Source of the DNA: Bacillus sp. SJS
GTDB taxonomy: Bacteria > Bacillota > Bacilli > Bacillales > Bacillaceae
NCBI RefSeq assembly: GCF_000732485.2
Contig: NZ_JAQV02000012.1
Span: 62,001 to 126,000, forward strand
Direction: 5' to 3'
DNA length: 64,000 nt
Shown: positions 18,281 to 27,386 of the stretch, in pieces
How the letters are laid out: each line of letters begins with the position of its first letter
How positions within the stretch are numbered: the stretch's first letter is position 1
The notes under the pieces: generated by a model
What the model saw: only the letters and a program-made list of their open reading frames with translations
Told to the model about the DNA's origin: nothing
Databases searched by the model: none
Translations under genes and position numbers: made by a program

Positions 18281-19687
18281 TTATTTATTTTCCTTCAAAA
18301 TCTTAAACATTTTCTTCGCTTGATCTGTGTTGTCAATCAATCCTGAAAAATCTTCTTTACCTGGTCCGAAGGCATAAACCTGTACTTCTTCTCCAGTGTG
18401 GCCAGAGGTTGTCCAGCCAGTAAAGGACCGCTTGTTAAAAATTTGTTCAATGGCATTATCGATTTCAGTTAGATTCTTTTTAGCTGCCGCTGCTTTGACA
18501 CTATTAATCTCTGCTGGAGTCAGTTCAAGCTTGATGTTATCTTTTAATACTTTTTCAGCGTCCATACCTTCCATAATTCTTGCAGCCATGTAGTCAGGAG
18601 TTTTCTTTGCAGCAAGGATCGGTTCTACATTGAAGTTATACTCTCCTCCAGCGCCCATTGAGAACCCGCCAGTGGAGTGGTCAGCTGTAGCGACAACCAA
18701 TGTGTGCTTATCCTTTTTAGCAAAATCAATAGCTGCTTTGAACGCCATTTCGAAATCTTCCATTTCGCTCATGGCTGCAACGATGTCGTTATCGTGGCCT
18801 GCCCAATCAATTTGGCTTCCTTCAACCATAAGGAAGAAACCATTCTTGTTGCTGTTCAATTTGTTCAAAGCAACCTTTGTCATCTCTTCCAATGAAGGTG
18901 TTTCCTTCTTGCGGTCAATCATTTTATCCATTCCGCCGTCCGCAAACAGTCCAAGTACTTTCGAATTTTTGTTTTTCATAAGATCTTCGCGGTTCGTTAC
19001 ATAGCTATATCCGTCCTTAGCAAAAAGCTTTGTTAAATCGCGGTCGCTCCTTACAAAGTTCGATTTTCCTCCACCCAGCATGACGTCAATTTTATGACTG
19101 CCTTTAACCATTTCATCGTAATAGTCATCAGCAATTTGGTTCATGTTCTTGCGGGATTCATCATGTGCACCGAATGATGCAGGAGTTGCATGTGTGATTT
19201 CAGAAGTAGCAACAAGACCAGTCGATTTGCCTTGTGATTTTGCTTGCTCAAGGACGGTTTTTACTTCTGTAAGGTCATTGTCTATAGCGATTGCGTTATT
19301 GTATGTCTTAACACCGCCCGACATGGCTGTTGCTGCGGAAGCAGAATCTGTAATATTCTGTGCAGGATCATCGGGGTGTGTGGTTTGCATGCCCGTAAGA
19401 TGCTTATCAAACTCGGTTAGTTCAATATCTTTCGTGCGGGGATTGTCTTTCATATAACGATGGGCGGATGTGTAAGGAACACCCATACCATCACCAATCA
19501 GGAAAATAACATTTTTTATTTCAGGATTCTTTTCTTTAATCATTTTTGCCAGTTCTTCTTTAGATGGAGTTTTCTCAGCTTGCACACCTTGAGGAATGGC
19601 AGATGCACCAATTAGCGTACCAAGAGCAAGTGCGGAGATTGCAGCAACGGGGACAAATTTGGATTTAATCATTTTTGAGAATGTCAT
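18281..19687 (-). CDS. Secreted alkaline phosphatase
   Basis: This exported phosphomonoesterase of about 468 aa is 20% the length of neither short nor fused variants, being close to the B. subtilis PhoA/PhoB size. A signal peptide ends near VQAEK. Metal and catalytic motifs are present: FLIGDGMG (Zn/Mg Asp), the nucleophile serine in NITDSASAATAM, EGSQIDWAGHDND, TADHSTGG and SGHTGE. It releases inorganic phosphate outside the cell. ATG 19687 lies 8 nt from AGGAGGA. An ATG two codons upstream touches that site. A Pho box about 65-100 bp upstream implies PhoPR control under phosphate starvation. Confidence 0.95.
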   Translation of the reverse strand: MTFSKMIKSKFVPVAAISALALGTLIGASAIPQGVQAEKTPSKEELAKMIKEKNPEIKNVIFLIGDGMGVPYTSAHRYMKDNPRTKDIELTEFDKHLTGMQTTHPDDPAQNITDSASAATAMSGGVKTYNNAIAIDNDLTEVKTVLEQAKSQGKSTGLVATSEITHATPASFGAHDESRKNMNQIADDYYDEMVKGSHKIDVMLGGGKSNFVRSDRDLTKLFAKDGYSYVTNREDLMKNKNSKVLGLFADGGMDKMIDRKKETPSLEEMTKVALNKLNSNKNGFFLMVEGSQIDWAGHDNDIVAAMSEMEDFEMAFKAAIDFAKKDKHTLVVATADHSTGGFSMGAGGEYNFNVEPILAAKKTPDYMAARIMEGMDAEKVLKDNIKLELTPAEINSVKAAAAKKNLTEIDNAIEQIFNKRSFTGWTTSGHTGEEVQVYAFGPGKEDFSGLIDNTDQAKKMFKILKENK

Positions 19688-19749
19688 GATCATTCCTCCT
19701 ACGTATAATGTGTAACTATTTTCATGATAGTAGAAGAATGTATATTCTT

Positions 19750-19788
19750 TATTACGAACTCATTAAGGTGTTGTATATTGTTTGTAAA
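19750..19788 (-). promoter_or_regulatory. Pho box (PhoP binding array) for the alkaline phosphatase gene
   Basis: Read on the minus strand, four hexamers occur at an exact 11-bp period: TTTACA, TATACA, TTAATG and GTAATA (19788 down to 19750). PhoP boxes in Bacillus are TT(A/C/T)A(C/T)A direct repeats with this period. A -10-like TATCAT lies 20 bp after the last hexamer, the usual distance for PhoP-activated promoters. Confidence 0.8.
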
Positions 19789-19833
19789 TGTTGAACCTTG
19801 GTACTAGGCCTAAGGTGGTGGTTCGTAATAATA

Positions 19834-19860
19834 AACCCCGACTAGAACAAAGCCGGGGTT
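19834..19860. terminator. Terminator downstream of the IolS-like gene
   Basis: The hairpin AACCCCG-CT / AG-CGGGGTT lies between the reductase stop (minus strand) and the Pho box. The A/T flank on the left gives a weak T tract for the minus strand. Confidence 0.75.
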
Positions 19861-19873
19861 CATAAACATATAT

Positions 19874-20809
19874 CTATCCTCGAAAAATCGAGTCAATCCG
19901 CTCAATTTCTTCTCTCGTCAGCTGTACATCCAGTGTTTTAAGGTTGTCCAGTACCTGATCCGGTCTTTTTGCTCCTGGTATGAGAGCGTCAATCGAGTCA
20001 CGGGTTAAATACCACGCAAGCACGACATGAGCCACGTCTGCGTGATTGGATTCTGAGATTTCACGAAGTTTTTCCACCTTTTCCAAATTCCGCTCGAATG
20101 CTTCTCCCTTGAATAAAGGATTTTCCGCTCGGATGTCGTCGAACTTCGAATCCTTCGAGTATTTCCCTGCGAGCAATCCGGATGCGAGCGGGAAGTAAGG
20201 GATGAATGAAATTTGATTTTCAGCTGTGTAGGGAAGGAGATCCTTTTCTGCCTCTCGCTGAAATAGATTGTATTCGGACTGAAGGACATCTACATAGCCG
20301 TCTTTGTTGGCTTCCTTCAGCTGATCAATTGAAAAATTGGAAACACCGATTGCTTTGATTTTCCCTTCATCTCTCAGCCTTTTTAATTCCCCAACGGCCT
20401 CATCCTTCGGCGTTTGTTCATCAGGAAAATGTATATAGTACAGGTCGATATAGTCCGTTTGCAGCCTTTTTAGACTGCCTTCAACGGCTTCTCTTAAAAA
20501 AGCGGGGGAGTTGTCGAGTTTTACTTCGCCATTGACAAATTTATGTGCGCCTTTTGTTGCAATCACGATATCATCACGGCTTCCGCGTTCCTTTAGTACT
20601 TCGCCGATCAGTTCCTCTGAGCGCTCCGGTCCGTAGATAAAAGCCGTGTCGAGAAAATTCATTCCGGAATCAAGTGCAGTGCGTACCAATTCCTTTCCTG
20701 TTTCCTCATTCAAATTCGGATACAGGTTATGCCCGCCTACTGCATTAGTGCCGAGTCCTATTGGATGAATAAGTAAGTCAGATTTTCCAAGCGCTATTCT
20801 ATCAGTCAA
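19874..20809 (-). CDS. iolS: Aldo/keto reductase, IolS-like (AKR11 type)
   Basis: This 311-aa NAD(P)H-dependent oxidoreductase is a TIM-barrel AKR. The catalytic tetrad is visible: Asp54 and Tyr59 (LDTAFIYG), Lys86 (IATKGAHK) and His127 (YYIHFPDE). The N-terminal segment [20 protein letters not shown] is almost word for word that of B. subtilis IolS as I remember it, hence the name. The cofactor segment [14 protein letters not shown] sits near 285. The start is TTG 20809, about 11 nt after GAGGAG. No inositol (iol) genes lie nearby, so a role in inositol use is not supported by context. Confidence 0.88.
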   Translation of the reverse strand: MTDRIALGKSDLLIHPIGLGTNAVGGHNLYPNLNEETGKELVRTALDSGMNFLDTAFIYGPERSEELIGEVLKERGSRDDIVIATKGAHKFVNGEVKLDNSPAFLREAVEGSLKRLQTDYIDLYYIHFPDEQTPKDEAVGELKRLRDEGKIKAIGVSNFSIDQLKEANKDGYVDVLQSEYNLFQREAEKDLLPYTAENQISFIPYFPLASGLLAGKYSKDSKFDDIRAENPLFKGEAFERNLEKVEKLREISESNHADVAHVVLAWYLTRDSIDALIPGAKRPDQVLDNLKTLDVQLTREEIERIDSIFRG

Positions 20810-20887
20810 TTCTTTTCAACTCCTCATGTAAGTCTGCTTTCATCATAACAAGCCTTGGAGTCTTATGAAAACAATCTGATTCTATTA

Positions 20888-20912
20888 AAAAAAAGCCCCG
20901 GTTTTAGGGCCT
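20888..20912 (-). terminator. Probable terminator of the AraC regulator gene
   Basis: On the minus strand the stem AAGGCCC / GGGGCTT (one internal mismatch) is followed by T8, about 80 nt after the AraC stop. Confidence 0.65.
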
Positions 20913-20991
20913 TAACTAAATTAACAGTTTTTATATACATAGAATCAAATAAATGTACAAATCAGGATATCCATTTTTCTTATAATAAAAA

Positions 20992-21672
20992 TTATGATTG
21001 CGATGCTGGCAGCTTTCTCCGGTATTGAGTTGGAGACATGCCGGTTAATGATTTAAACGTTTTGCTGAAATGTCCCTGATCATGGAAGCAGAGGATCATG
21101 CTGATTTCGAAAATACTTTTGTTCGTAGTGGAAAGAAGGATTTTTGCCCGTTCAATTTTGATCTTTTTCGCATATTTCATAATGCTGACGCCCATCTCCT
21201 TTTTAAAGCAGGAGGAGGCATAGCCCGCTGAAATCTCAAGTTCTTCAGAGAGTTTTTTTATGGAAAGATGGTTTTCAATGTTCATATGCAGGTAAGGCAG
21301 GATTTTGTTGGTTACAAAGCTTTCTGTCACTTCCATGTCGTAGATCACCAGGTCAAAGTACGCGGAGGTCATTTCTGCTTCAAGCGATTGAAGGGCTAAT
21401 AGACTTGGCTGCCTTGGAATAGAAGTGTAAAACCGGTTGTACAGGCTGTGAAGATAGTGCTTTGTGACGCCAAGCTTCATGATTTCCCTTGTGTAGACGG
21501 CATTCCAGATATAGAGGTCGATTTTCTTTGCAGAGGCCGGATAAAATTGTTCGTTTTCTTCTTTGTGCTTGGCTGTGATAATCTCCAGCATCTTCGGCTT
21601 GTCCCTTGATTCAATGAGGTACGCGGCGTCAAAGGTAAACAGGTAGGAATCGGATTGATACGTTTCATGCAT
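20992..21672 (-). CDS. AraC-family transcriptional regulator next to neopullulanase
   Basis: This 226-aa protein has a typical AraC/XylS DNA-binding domain at the C-terminus. It has two helix-turn-helix units, IKKLSEELEISAGYASSCFK and IFEISMILCFHDQGHFSKTF, ending with GMSPTQYRRK. The N-terminal part is a poorly recognised sensor domain without membrane spans. ATG 21672 follows GAGGTG at about 10 nt. Starts at 21696 and 21738 are also open but lack a site. It is transcribed divergently from the GH13 neopullulanase, so it probably controls that gene in response to maltodextrin. That is inference from position. Confidence 0.82.
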   Translation of the reverse strand: MHETYQSDSYLFTFDAAYLIESRDKPKMLEIITAKHKEENEQFYPASAKKIDLYIWNAVYTREIMKLGVTKHYLHSLYNRFYTSIPRQPSLLALQSLEAEMTSAYFDLVIYDMEVTESFVTNKILPYLHMNIENHLSIKKLSEELEISAGYASSCFKKEMGVSIMKYAKKIKIERAKILLSTTNKSIFEISMILCFHDQGHFSKTFKSLTGMSPTQYRRKLPASQS

Positions 21673-21768
21673 TAGCACATACACCTCGGAAATCATGATC
21701 GATCTACTTCTATTATAGTCCATTCTATGGAAGTGCAAGAAAAAAATGTTTAATAAGGAGAGAGTTCA

Positions 21769-23490
21769 TTGAACAAACATGCAATCTATCATATACCGGA
21801 TGTGCCATATGCCTATCCAAGAAATAATGAGACCTTAACTGTAAGGCTTAGAGCAGCAAATCAAGACTTGAAAACATGCAAAATTTATTACAAAGACCGG
21901 TATGATTGGACTTCTTCGTTTCTCGTAAAAGAGATGGAAAGGAGCGAGGAAACGGACCTGTTTTCTTTTTATGAAACAAGCCTTTCATTGAAACGTAACC
22001 GCTATCGTTATTATTTTGAGCTGATTGATCAAAATGGGGATTCGGTCTTTTACGATGAAAGGGGATTTAGAGAGGGCGATTTGACACAAAATGAAGCCAC
22101 AGCCTTTCAGTATGCGTACATAGCAGAGGCAGATGTGTATGAGGCGGCAGAGTGGCACAAGGAAGCGATTGTCTATCAGATTTTCCCCGATCGTTTCTGC
22201 AATGGAAATGCAGCTATTAATCCGCCTGGAACTAAAGAATGGGGAACGGAAATCAGCGCTTCCTCCAAGTTCGGCGGAGATCTGCAAGGAATCATGGATA
22301 AACTCGGCTATATTGAAGAACTAGGGGTGAATGTGATTTATATGACACCTGTTTTCCCGTCATCCTCCAATCACAAATACAACACAGCCGACTATTTTTC
22401 AATTGATCCGCAGTTCGGCACGCTGGATACAGCGAAGGAACTGATCCGGAAGTGTCATGAAAAAGGAATCAAAGTTATTTTTGATGCGGTTTTCAATCAT
22501 ACGGGAAATGACTTTTTTGCTTTTCAGGACCTGCTGAAAAATCAGGAGCAATCAAAATATAAAGATTGGTATTTTGCAGATAGCTATCCTGTAAGCGAAG
22601 AAAAGGTTAATTATTATACATTCGCAGACAACATTATGGAAATGCCCAAGCTGAATACGTCAAATCCGGAAGTGCGGGAATACTTGCTGAAGGTAGCTGA
22701 ATTCTGGATAAAGGAAGCAGGTATTGACGGATGGAGACTGGATGTCAGCGATGAGGTCGATCATGAATTTTGGCGGGCATTTAGGAAAACGGTCAAAGCC
22801 GCCAATCCCGATGCGGTTATTATCGGAGAAATCATGCACGAATCCAGTGCCTTTCTAAAGGGAGATCAAATGGACAGCATTATGAATTATCCTTTTAAAG
22901 GCGCAGTAGCGGACTTTTTTGCCAAACAGGAAATGACGGCTGAACAATTTGACGACATTTTAACCTTTAACCGCACGATTTATATGGAGCCTGTAACGAG
23001 ACAAATGTGGAACCTGGTCGGCAGTCACGATACAAAGCGTTTCCTGACGGAGTGCGGGGAGAGGGAAGAAGCGGTAAGGCTTGCGGCTGCTTTTCAATTC
23101 GCGTACATTGGTGTTCCTTATATTTATTACGGAGACGAAATCGGCTTAAGCGGCGGTGAGGAACCGCAATCAAGGAATTGCATGGTTTGGGATGAAAAAG
23201 AACGCAATAATGAGCTGCTCGAATTTTTTAAAAAGCTGATTTCCATCCGTAAATCAAGCAAAGCTCTAACTCAGGGAAGCTATAGAACGCTTTATGCAAA
23301 AGAAAATGTCTTCATGCTGATCCGGAAGTGGGAGAATGAACGTGTTGCAGCCGTTTTTAATAATGGAGATTCGGCAGTAAAATTAACATGCCCTCTTTCA
23401 GGTACAGAGCTGATGACTGGTGAAAAAATCGCCTTCGGTCATGCTCTGACAATGGAGCCTATGTCATTTAAATGGATTAGAGCTGAATAG
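21769..23490 (+). CDS. GH13_20 neopullulanase / cyclomaltodextrinase / maltogenic amylase
   Basis: This 573-aa enzyme has the N-terminal beta-sandwich (CBM34-like, about 1-125) that makes this subfamily dimeric. The GH13 barrel follows. Conserved regions are DAVFNHTG, GWRLDVSDE with the nucleophile Asp near 325, GEIMHE with the acid Glu near 355, and GSHDTKR with the transition-state Asp near 419. A C-terminal beta domain closes it. There is no signal peptide, so it acts in the cytosol on cyclodextrins, maltodextrins or pullulan fragments. TTG 21769 lies after AAGGAGAG. An AraC gene is divergent from it. Confidence 0.93.
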   Translation: MNKHAIYHIPDVPYAYPRNNETLTVRLRAANQDLKTCKIYYKDRYDWTSSFLVKEMERSEETDLFSFYETSLSLKRNRYRYYFELIDQNGDSVFYDERGFREGDLTQNEATAFQYAYIAEADVYEAAEWHKEAIVYQIFPDRFCNGNAAINPPGTKEWGTEISASSKFGGDLQGIMDKLGYIEELGVNVIYMTPVFPSSSNHKYNTADYFSIDPQFGTLDTAKELIRKCHEKGIKVIFDAVFNHTGNDFFAFQDLLKNQEQSKYKDWYFADSYPVSEEKVNYYTFADNIMEMPKLNTSNPEVREYLLKVAEFWIKEAGIDGWRLDVSDEVDHEFWRAFRKTVKAANPDAVIIGEIMHESSAFLKGDQMDSIMNYPFKGAVADFFAKQEMTAEQFDDILTFNRTIYMEPVTRQMWNLVGSHDTKRFLTECGEREEAVRLAAAFQFAYIGVPYIYYGDEIGLSGGEEPQSRNCMVWDEKERNNELLEFFKKLISIRKSSKALTQGSYRTLYAKENVFMLIRKWENERVAAVFNNGDSAVKLTCPLSGTELMTGEKIAFGHALTMEPMSFKWIRAE

Positions 23491-23497
23491 AAAAAAA

Positions 23498-23519
23498 GCT
23501 GATTGCAGCGGAAATCAGC
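23498..23519 (+). repeat. Deleted relic of the dispersed palindromic repeat (copy 4)
   Basis: GCTGATT and AATCAGC flank GCAGCGGA, so it preserves the termini and the GCAGCGGAAATCA right end of the 129-bp repeat while the 100-bp middle is gone. It lies directly after the neopullulanase stop. Confidence 0.65.
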
Positions 23520-23536
23520 CCAGCCATAATTAAAAT

Positions 23537-23570
23537 AACCCCCGGAATGCTGACTGCATTCCGGGGGTTT
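23537..23570. terminator. Terminator between neopullulanase and alpha-amylase
   Basis: The near-perfect 14-bp stem AACCCCCGGAATGC / GCATTCCGGGGGTT has loop TGACT and is followed by a short T run. It separates convergent genes. Confidence 0.92.
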
Positions 23571-23621
23571 CATAAAGTATTTCTTTTCAGCAGGACTTTT
23601 TAGACCGCCCATTCCATTTTA

Positions 23622-25085
23622 TTACTTATCTTCATCCGGCAAAGCCCAAACGGAAACACTTTCCCCGTTTACAGGAAATACCGCGAAACCGTCTTCTTCA
23701 ATTTCGACCGTGTCTTCTCTTGTATTGGTTAAATCCACCCAAACCTCACCGGCCCGGTGTTCGCCGACGAACATTCTTTTCTCTCCTTCATCTCCATTGG
23801 AGATCACAACGGCCAAGCCGGAGCCTTCCATTTCATCCACGCCCCTGCGGACCCAGCCAATGGTATTCGGATGGTCAAAATAGTCATCCTGCTCACCGTA
23901 AGCTTTGTTGCAGCGCGCTTTAAGCAATGGATCAATGGCGATTTGCTTGCCATCAACCGGTTCGTCTCCGCCAATGCCGAAGTAATCTCCATAAAATACA
24001 CAAGGATATCCGTCTTTTCTAAGCAGAATTAATGCATAGGCGCTCTGTTTAAACCAATCACCAACCCATGATTCAAGGGCTTCATTCGGCTGTGAATCAT
24101 GGTTATCGACAAAAGTCACAGCATTCATCGGATGGGACTGGACAAGTGTATCGTCAAAAATCGTGGTAAGGTCAAAATCTCGGCCCGCCAATGATGCTTC
24201 ATGAAGCTTGTAATGGAGGGAAACGTCGAAAAGGTCCATCTGATAATCAATCTGATCCAAAAATTCCTGGCAGGCGGCAAGCTCTGAATTCCAGAACTCT
24301 CCAACCATGTAGAAGTTATCTCCGCGATGGCTGGAAGCTTCCTTCGCAAAGTTTTTGATAAATTCATGGTTGATATGCTTGATTGCATCCAATCTATATC
24401 CATCACAGTTCAGCGTATCGGCAAGCCACTTGCCCCAGTCGATCATCTCCTGCTGAACATCCGGGTGGTCGTAATCAATGTTGGCAAACATGAGGTAATC
24501 ATAGTTTCCAAATTCGTCGTCCACATTTTCATTCCAGTCTTTGTTTTTGCCAAGTATGCGGAAAATTCCTGACTTTCCGGTTTTTGCGTCGTAGTCGGTT
24601 CCGTTAAAATGCCCAAAATTCCATTTAAATGAAGAATATTTGTCTCCGCGTCCCGGGAAGGTAAATTTCGTCCATCCTTCAATATCGAAAGGCTCGGAAA
24701 TGACGTTTTCGCGGTTTTCCGGATCGACCTCCACTACTTTAAATGTTTCCGTTTCATCCGCTGCGGCTTTATGATTCATGACAATATCGGCATAAACCTG
24801 AATGCCATTGTCGTGGCAGGCCTCGATAGCAGCAAGAAGCTCATCCTTCGTGCCATATTTCGTGCGGACGGTTCCCTTTTGATCAAACTCTCCTAGATCA
24901 TACAGATCGTATATTCCATAGCCGGTATCTTCAGCTGACTGTCCTTTCGTAACAGGGGGAATCCAAACTGAATCAATGCACATTTCTTTTAATTTGGGAG
25001 CCATTTTGCTTAGGTTCTTCCAGTGCTCCCCATCTGCTTTCAGATGCCATTCGAAAAATTGCATCATTGTGTGATTCTGCGACAT
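23622..25085 (-). CDS. Cytoplasmic alpha-amylase (GH13_5)
   Basis: This 487-aa alpha-amylase lacks a signal peptide and starts at the barrel (HTMMQFFEWHLKADG). That points to an intracellular enzyme acting on imported maltodextrins or storage glucan. GH13 motifs are complete: ADIVMNHK, DGYRLDAIKH (nucleophile Asp near 232), VGEFW (acid Glu near 263) and FVDNHDS (Asp near 327). The B domain and C-terminal beta-sandwich are present. ATG 25085 is 8 nt after AGGAGGA. The ATG two codons upstream abuts the site. It is convergent with the neopullulanase, and together they form a maltodextrin-degrading pair. Confidence 0.94.
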   Translation of the reverse strand: MSQNHTMMQFFEWHLKADGEHWKNLSKMAPKLKEMCIDSVWIPPVTKGQSAEDTGYGIYDLYDLGEFDQKGTVRTKYGTKDELLAAIEACHDNGIQVYADIVMNHKAAADETETFKVVEVDPENRENVISEPFDIEGWTKFTFPGRGDKYSSFKWNFGHFNGTDYDAKTGKSGIFRILGKNKDWNENVDDEFGNYDYLMFANIDYDHPDVQQEMIDWGKWLADTLNCDGYRLDAIKHINHEFIKNFAKEASSHRGDNFYMVGEFWNSELAACQEFLDQIDYQMDLFDVSLHYKLHEASLAGRDFDLTTIFDDTLVQSHPMNAVTFVDNHDSQPNEALESWVGDWFKQSAYALILLRKDGYPCVFYGDYFGIGGDEPVDGKQIAIDPLLKARCNKAYGEQDDYFDHPNTIGWVRRGVDEMEGSGLAVVISNGDEGEKRMFVGEHRAGEVWVDLTNTREDTVEIEEDGFAVFPVNGESVSVWALPDEDK

Positions 25086-25091
25086 ATCCAT

Positions 25092-25478
25092 TCCTCCTGT
25101 ATTTAGCTCATCTAAAGATAAATAGCCATAAAGGGGGGGGCGGTAAACCTTTCACTGGGAAGTATTTCATGCATAGGTGTCCTATTTCGATCAAAAGGAC
25201 CAAAAACTGACACTGGCATTCACTAATAAATCATGGTAGGATTTCATAGTGAGATAATATCTGACTATTAGTAAAAAAGAAATATTTTAGCTAATTTCTA
25301 TTGTAAGCGGTATCAGTTTTATCAGCTATTGTATATACACCCTACTATTGACACAATTTACGTCAGATTGTGAGATTTTATTCCGATTGGATATCTCTCA
25401 CTTAAATATTCTGTCAGTATAGGGATATACAGGAGTAATTGTCCAGGAAATGTCTGTCTCAGGAAGGGAGAAATTTTT
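25092..25478. other. Intergenic region between divergent amylase and permease genes
   Basis: This 387-nt stretch holds no gene. It contains a run of eight G (25133-25140), a cre match at 25302-25315, and TTGACA at 25348 without a good -10 at 17 bp. Several short inverted repeats lie before the permease. I see no recognised riboswitch or T-box core. Confidence 0.6.
25302..25315 (+). promoter_or_regulatory. cre site (CcpA operator)
   Basis: TGTAAGCGGTATCA fits the consensus TGWAANCGNTNWCA at every position. It lies 217 bp from the amylase start and 164 bp from the permease start, so it may act on either gene. Confidence 0.7.
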
Positions 25479-26876
25479 ATGCAAAATCAGCAGAACAATG
25501 AATTGAAACGCGGACTTGAGCAGCGCCATATTACGCTTATGTCACTGGGTGCTGCCATCGGGGTAGGCCTATTCCTTGGCTCGGCTGCGGCGATTGACCT
25601 AGCTGGACCCGGAATCCTGCTTGCTTACGCATTTGCAGGAATGATTATGTTCTTCATTATGAGAGCACTCGGCGAAATGGCCATTCAAAAACCGGTAGCC
25701 GGCTCCTTCAGCCGCTATGCAAGAGATTATCTTGGTCCTCTGCCTGGCTTTTTAACAGGCTGGAATTACTGGTTTTTGTGGGTTGTAACCTGTATGGCTG
25801 AAATTACAGCCGTCGCGAAATATATGACGATGTGGGTGCCTGCAGATCAGGTCGCACCATGGATTTGGGCACTTCTTGCTCTCATCATTATGACACTCGT
25901 GAACTTTCTTGCAGTAAAAGCATACGGAGAATTGGAGTTTTGGTTCGCCCTCATTAAAATCGTAACCATTATCGGAATGATCATTATCGGAGCGGGAATT
26001 ATTTTCTTCGGAATCGGCAATGGGGGAATCGCAACAGGAATCTCGAACCTATGGAGCAATGGCGGCTTCTTCCCGAACGGAATCCAAGGAGTGCTTCTTT
26101 CCCTATCCATGGTTATGTTCGCTTTCCTTGGAATTGAATTAATTGGGGTAACAGCAGGAGAGGTAAAAAATCCTGAAAAAACACTCGCGAAAGCGATTGA
26201 TACCGTATTCTGGCGGATCTTGATTTTTTACGTCGGCGCCCTGTTTGTTATCATGTCCATCTATCCTTGGGATCAAATCGGAACGCAGGGAAGTCCATTC
26301 GTTCTTACCTTTGAGAAGCTTGGAATACCTGGTGCCGCAGGAATTATCAACTTTGTTGTTCTGACGGCAGCCTTATCATCATGCAACAGCGGAATTTTCA
26401 GTACCGGCCGCATGCTTTTCAACCTTGCCCAGCAGGATGAAGCACCAAAATCCTATGGAAAAGTAACGAAAAACGGAGTGCCGGGGGTTGCTATCCTAAC
26501 TTCTGCAGCCGCTTTGCTGATTGGTGTTGTGCTTAATTATTTTGTTCCTGAAAAAGCCTTTGTTTATGTGACGAGCATTTCAACATTCGGAGCAATCTGG
26601 ACATGGTCCATCATCCTGCTCTCGCAAATGCGCTACCGCAGGAGCTTAAATCCGGAGCAAATTAAAAATTTGAAGTACAAAATGCCGCTTTTCCCATATG
26701 CAAACTATCTGGCATTGGCGTTCCTTGGGCTTGTAATTGTCCTGATGGCATTTAGTGCCGATACAAGAATTGCATTGATTGTCGGACCAATCTGGTTTGG
26801 AATCCTTCTAGCTGTCTATTACGCAAAAGGGTTTCACAAGCGAAATCATCCGAATTCCCATAATCAAGTCAGCTAA
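25479..26876 (+). CDS. Amino acid permease (APC superfamily, AAT family)
   Basis: This 465-aa protein has twelve predicted membrane spans. The AAT signature is clear in the first spans: RHITLMSLGAAIGVGLFLGS (about 16-35), then AGPGILLAYAFAG and the EITAVAKYM segment. Conserved FxGIEL (AFLGIELIGVTAGE) lies in TM6. Such permeases bring in neutral amino acids with H+; B. subtilis relatives serve alanine, proline or GABA. The specificity here is not decidable. SD GGAAGGGAG precedes ATG 25479. A perfect palindromic terminator follows. Confidence 0.9.
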   Translation: MQNQQNNELKRGLEQRHITLMSLGAAIGVGLFLGSAAAIDLAGPGILLAYAFAGMIMFFIMRALGEMAIQKPVAGSFSRYARDYLGPLPGFLTGWNYWFLWVVTCMAEITAVAKYMTMWVPADQVAPWIWALLALIIMTLVNFLAVKAYGELEFWFALIKIVTIIGMIIIGAGIIFFGIGNGGIATGISNLWSNGGFFPNGIQGVLLSLSMVMFAFLGIELIGVTAGEVKNPEKTLAKAIDTVFWRILIFYVGALFVIMSIYPWDQIGTQGSPFVLTFEKLGIPGAAGIINFVVLTAALSSCNSGIFSTGRMLFNLAQQDEAPKSYGKVTKNGVPGVAILTSAAALLIGVVLNYFVPEKAFVYVTSISTFGAIWTWSIILLSQMRYRRSLNPEQIKNLKYKMPLFPYANYLALAFLGLVIVLMAFSADTRIALIVGPIWFGILLAVYYAKGFHKRNHPNSHNQVS

Positions 26877-26880
26877 AAAA

Positions 26881-26910
26881 AGAGCTCCTTCCGAATTCGG
26901 AAGGAGCTCT
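26881..26910. terminator. Bidirectional terminator, perfect 30-bp palindrome
   Basis: AGAGCTCCTTCCGAA / TTCGGAAGGAGCTCT is a perfect inverted repeat. It is flanked by A6 on the left and a T-rich run on the right, between convergent permease and DinB genes. The right arm runs into the last codons of the DinB gene. Confidence 0.93.
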
Positions 26911-27364
26911 ATTGCTTTTTAAGGAGCATGATTTGACCAGCATGGTAGATTACATGCTGGATATTGCCATGAACCGTAATATAAACAGGTGAAAATTCTT
27001 CAATAATGGGATCATCCAAGCGATCCTCACTTACTGTCTTAAGTGCTTCAATAAGCTTCTCGTGGGACTGGCTTAACCGGTCAAGAGCGGCTTGCCAGCT
27101 GCCGGCATCGGCGGTTTCAATAGACGGCCAGTCCTCCTCAGGTGTCATAGTGGCAGGGGCTCCATGCAATCTCTTCGTGACGGTTTCATTTGTTGACGCC
27201 ACATGAAGAACAATTTCCCAAATCGAGTGTGCGCCAGGCAAAGGGTGTTTATAAGCTTTAGCAAAATCAACATCCTCCAGCGCTTCCAATAATGAAGGCC
27301 CGTGCCAGGCGCTTCCTTTGTACGCCCTCTCAAGCTGATCTGCGATACGCTCAAGCTCAAAAAT
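26909..27364 (-). CDS. DinB-family protein, with an uncertain start (ATT or frameshift)
   Basis: This is a DinB/YfiT-like four-helix-bundle protein with the usual metal-site histidines: HSIWEIVLHVAST in the middle and VIYHAGQIMLL near the end. In homologues the N-terminus is an ELERIADQLERAYKG-type helix. This frame encodes that segment, but its only possible start ahead of it is ATT at 27364, about 9 nt after GGAGAG. The nearest ATG (27381) is in another frame that would join after one extra T in the T5 run 27359-27363. A later TTG at 27289 would remove the first helix. Function is unknown; relatives include thiol transferases. Confidence 0.75.
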   Translation of the reverse strand: MFELERIADQLERAYKGSAWHGPSLLEALEDVDFAKAYKHPLPGAHSIWEIVLHVASTNETVTKRLHGAPATMTPEEDWPSIETADAGSWQAALDRLSQSHEKLIEALKTVSEDRLDDPIIEEFSPVYITVHGNIQHVIYHAGQIMLLKKQ

Positions 27365-27386
27365 TTTCTATCACTCTCCATCCAAT

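Noticed and set aside
25133-25140. Run of eight G as a phase-variation tract
   Set aside because: It is non-coding and 48 bp upstream of the amylase start. There is no sign of a slippage-controlled frame or promoter spacing.
25316-25478. Riboswitch or T-box in the permease leader
   Set aside because: No T-box core, lysine, glycine or SAM riboswitch core could be recognised. Only short inverted repeats are present.
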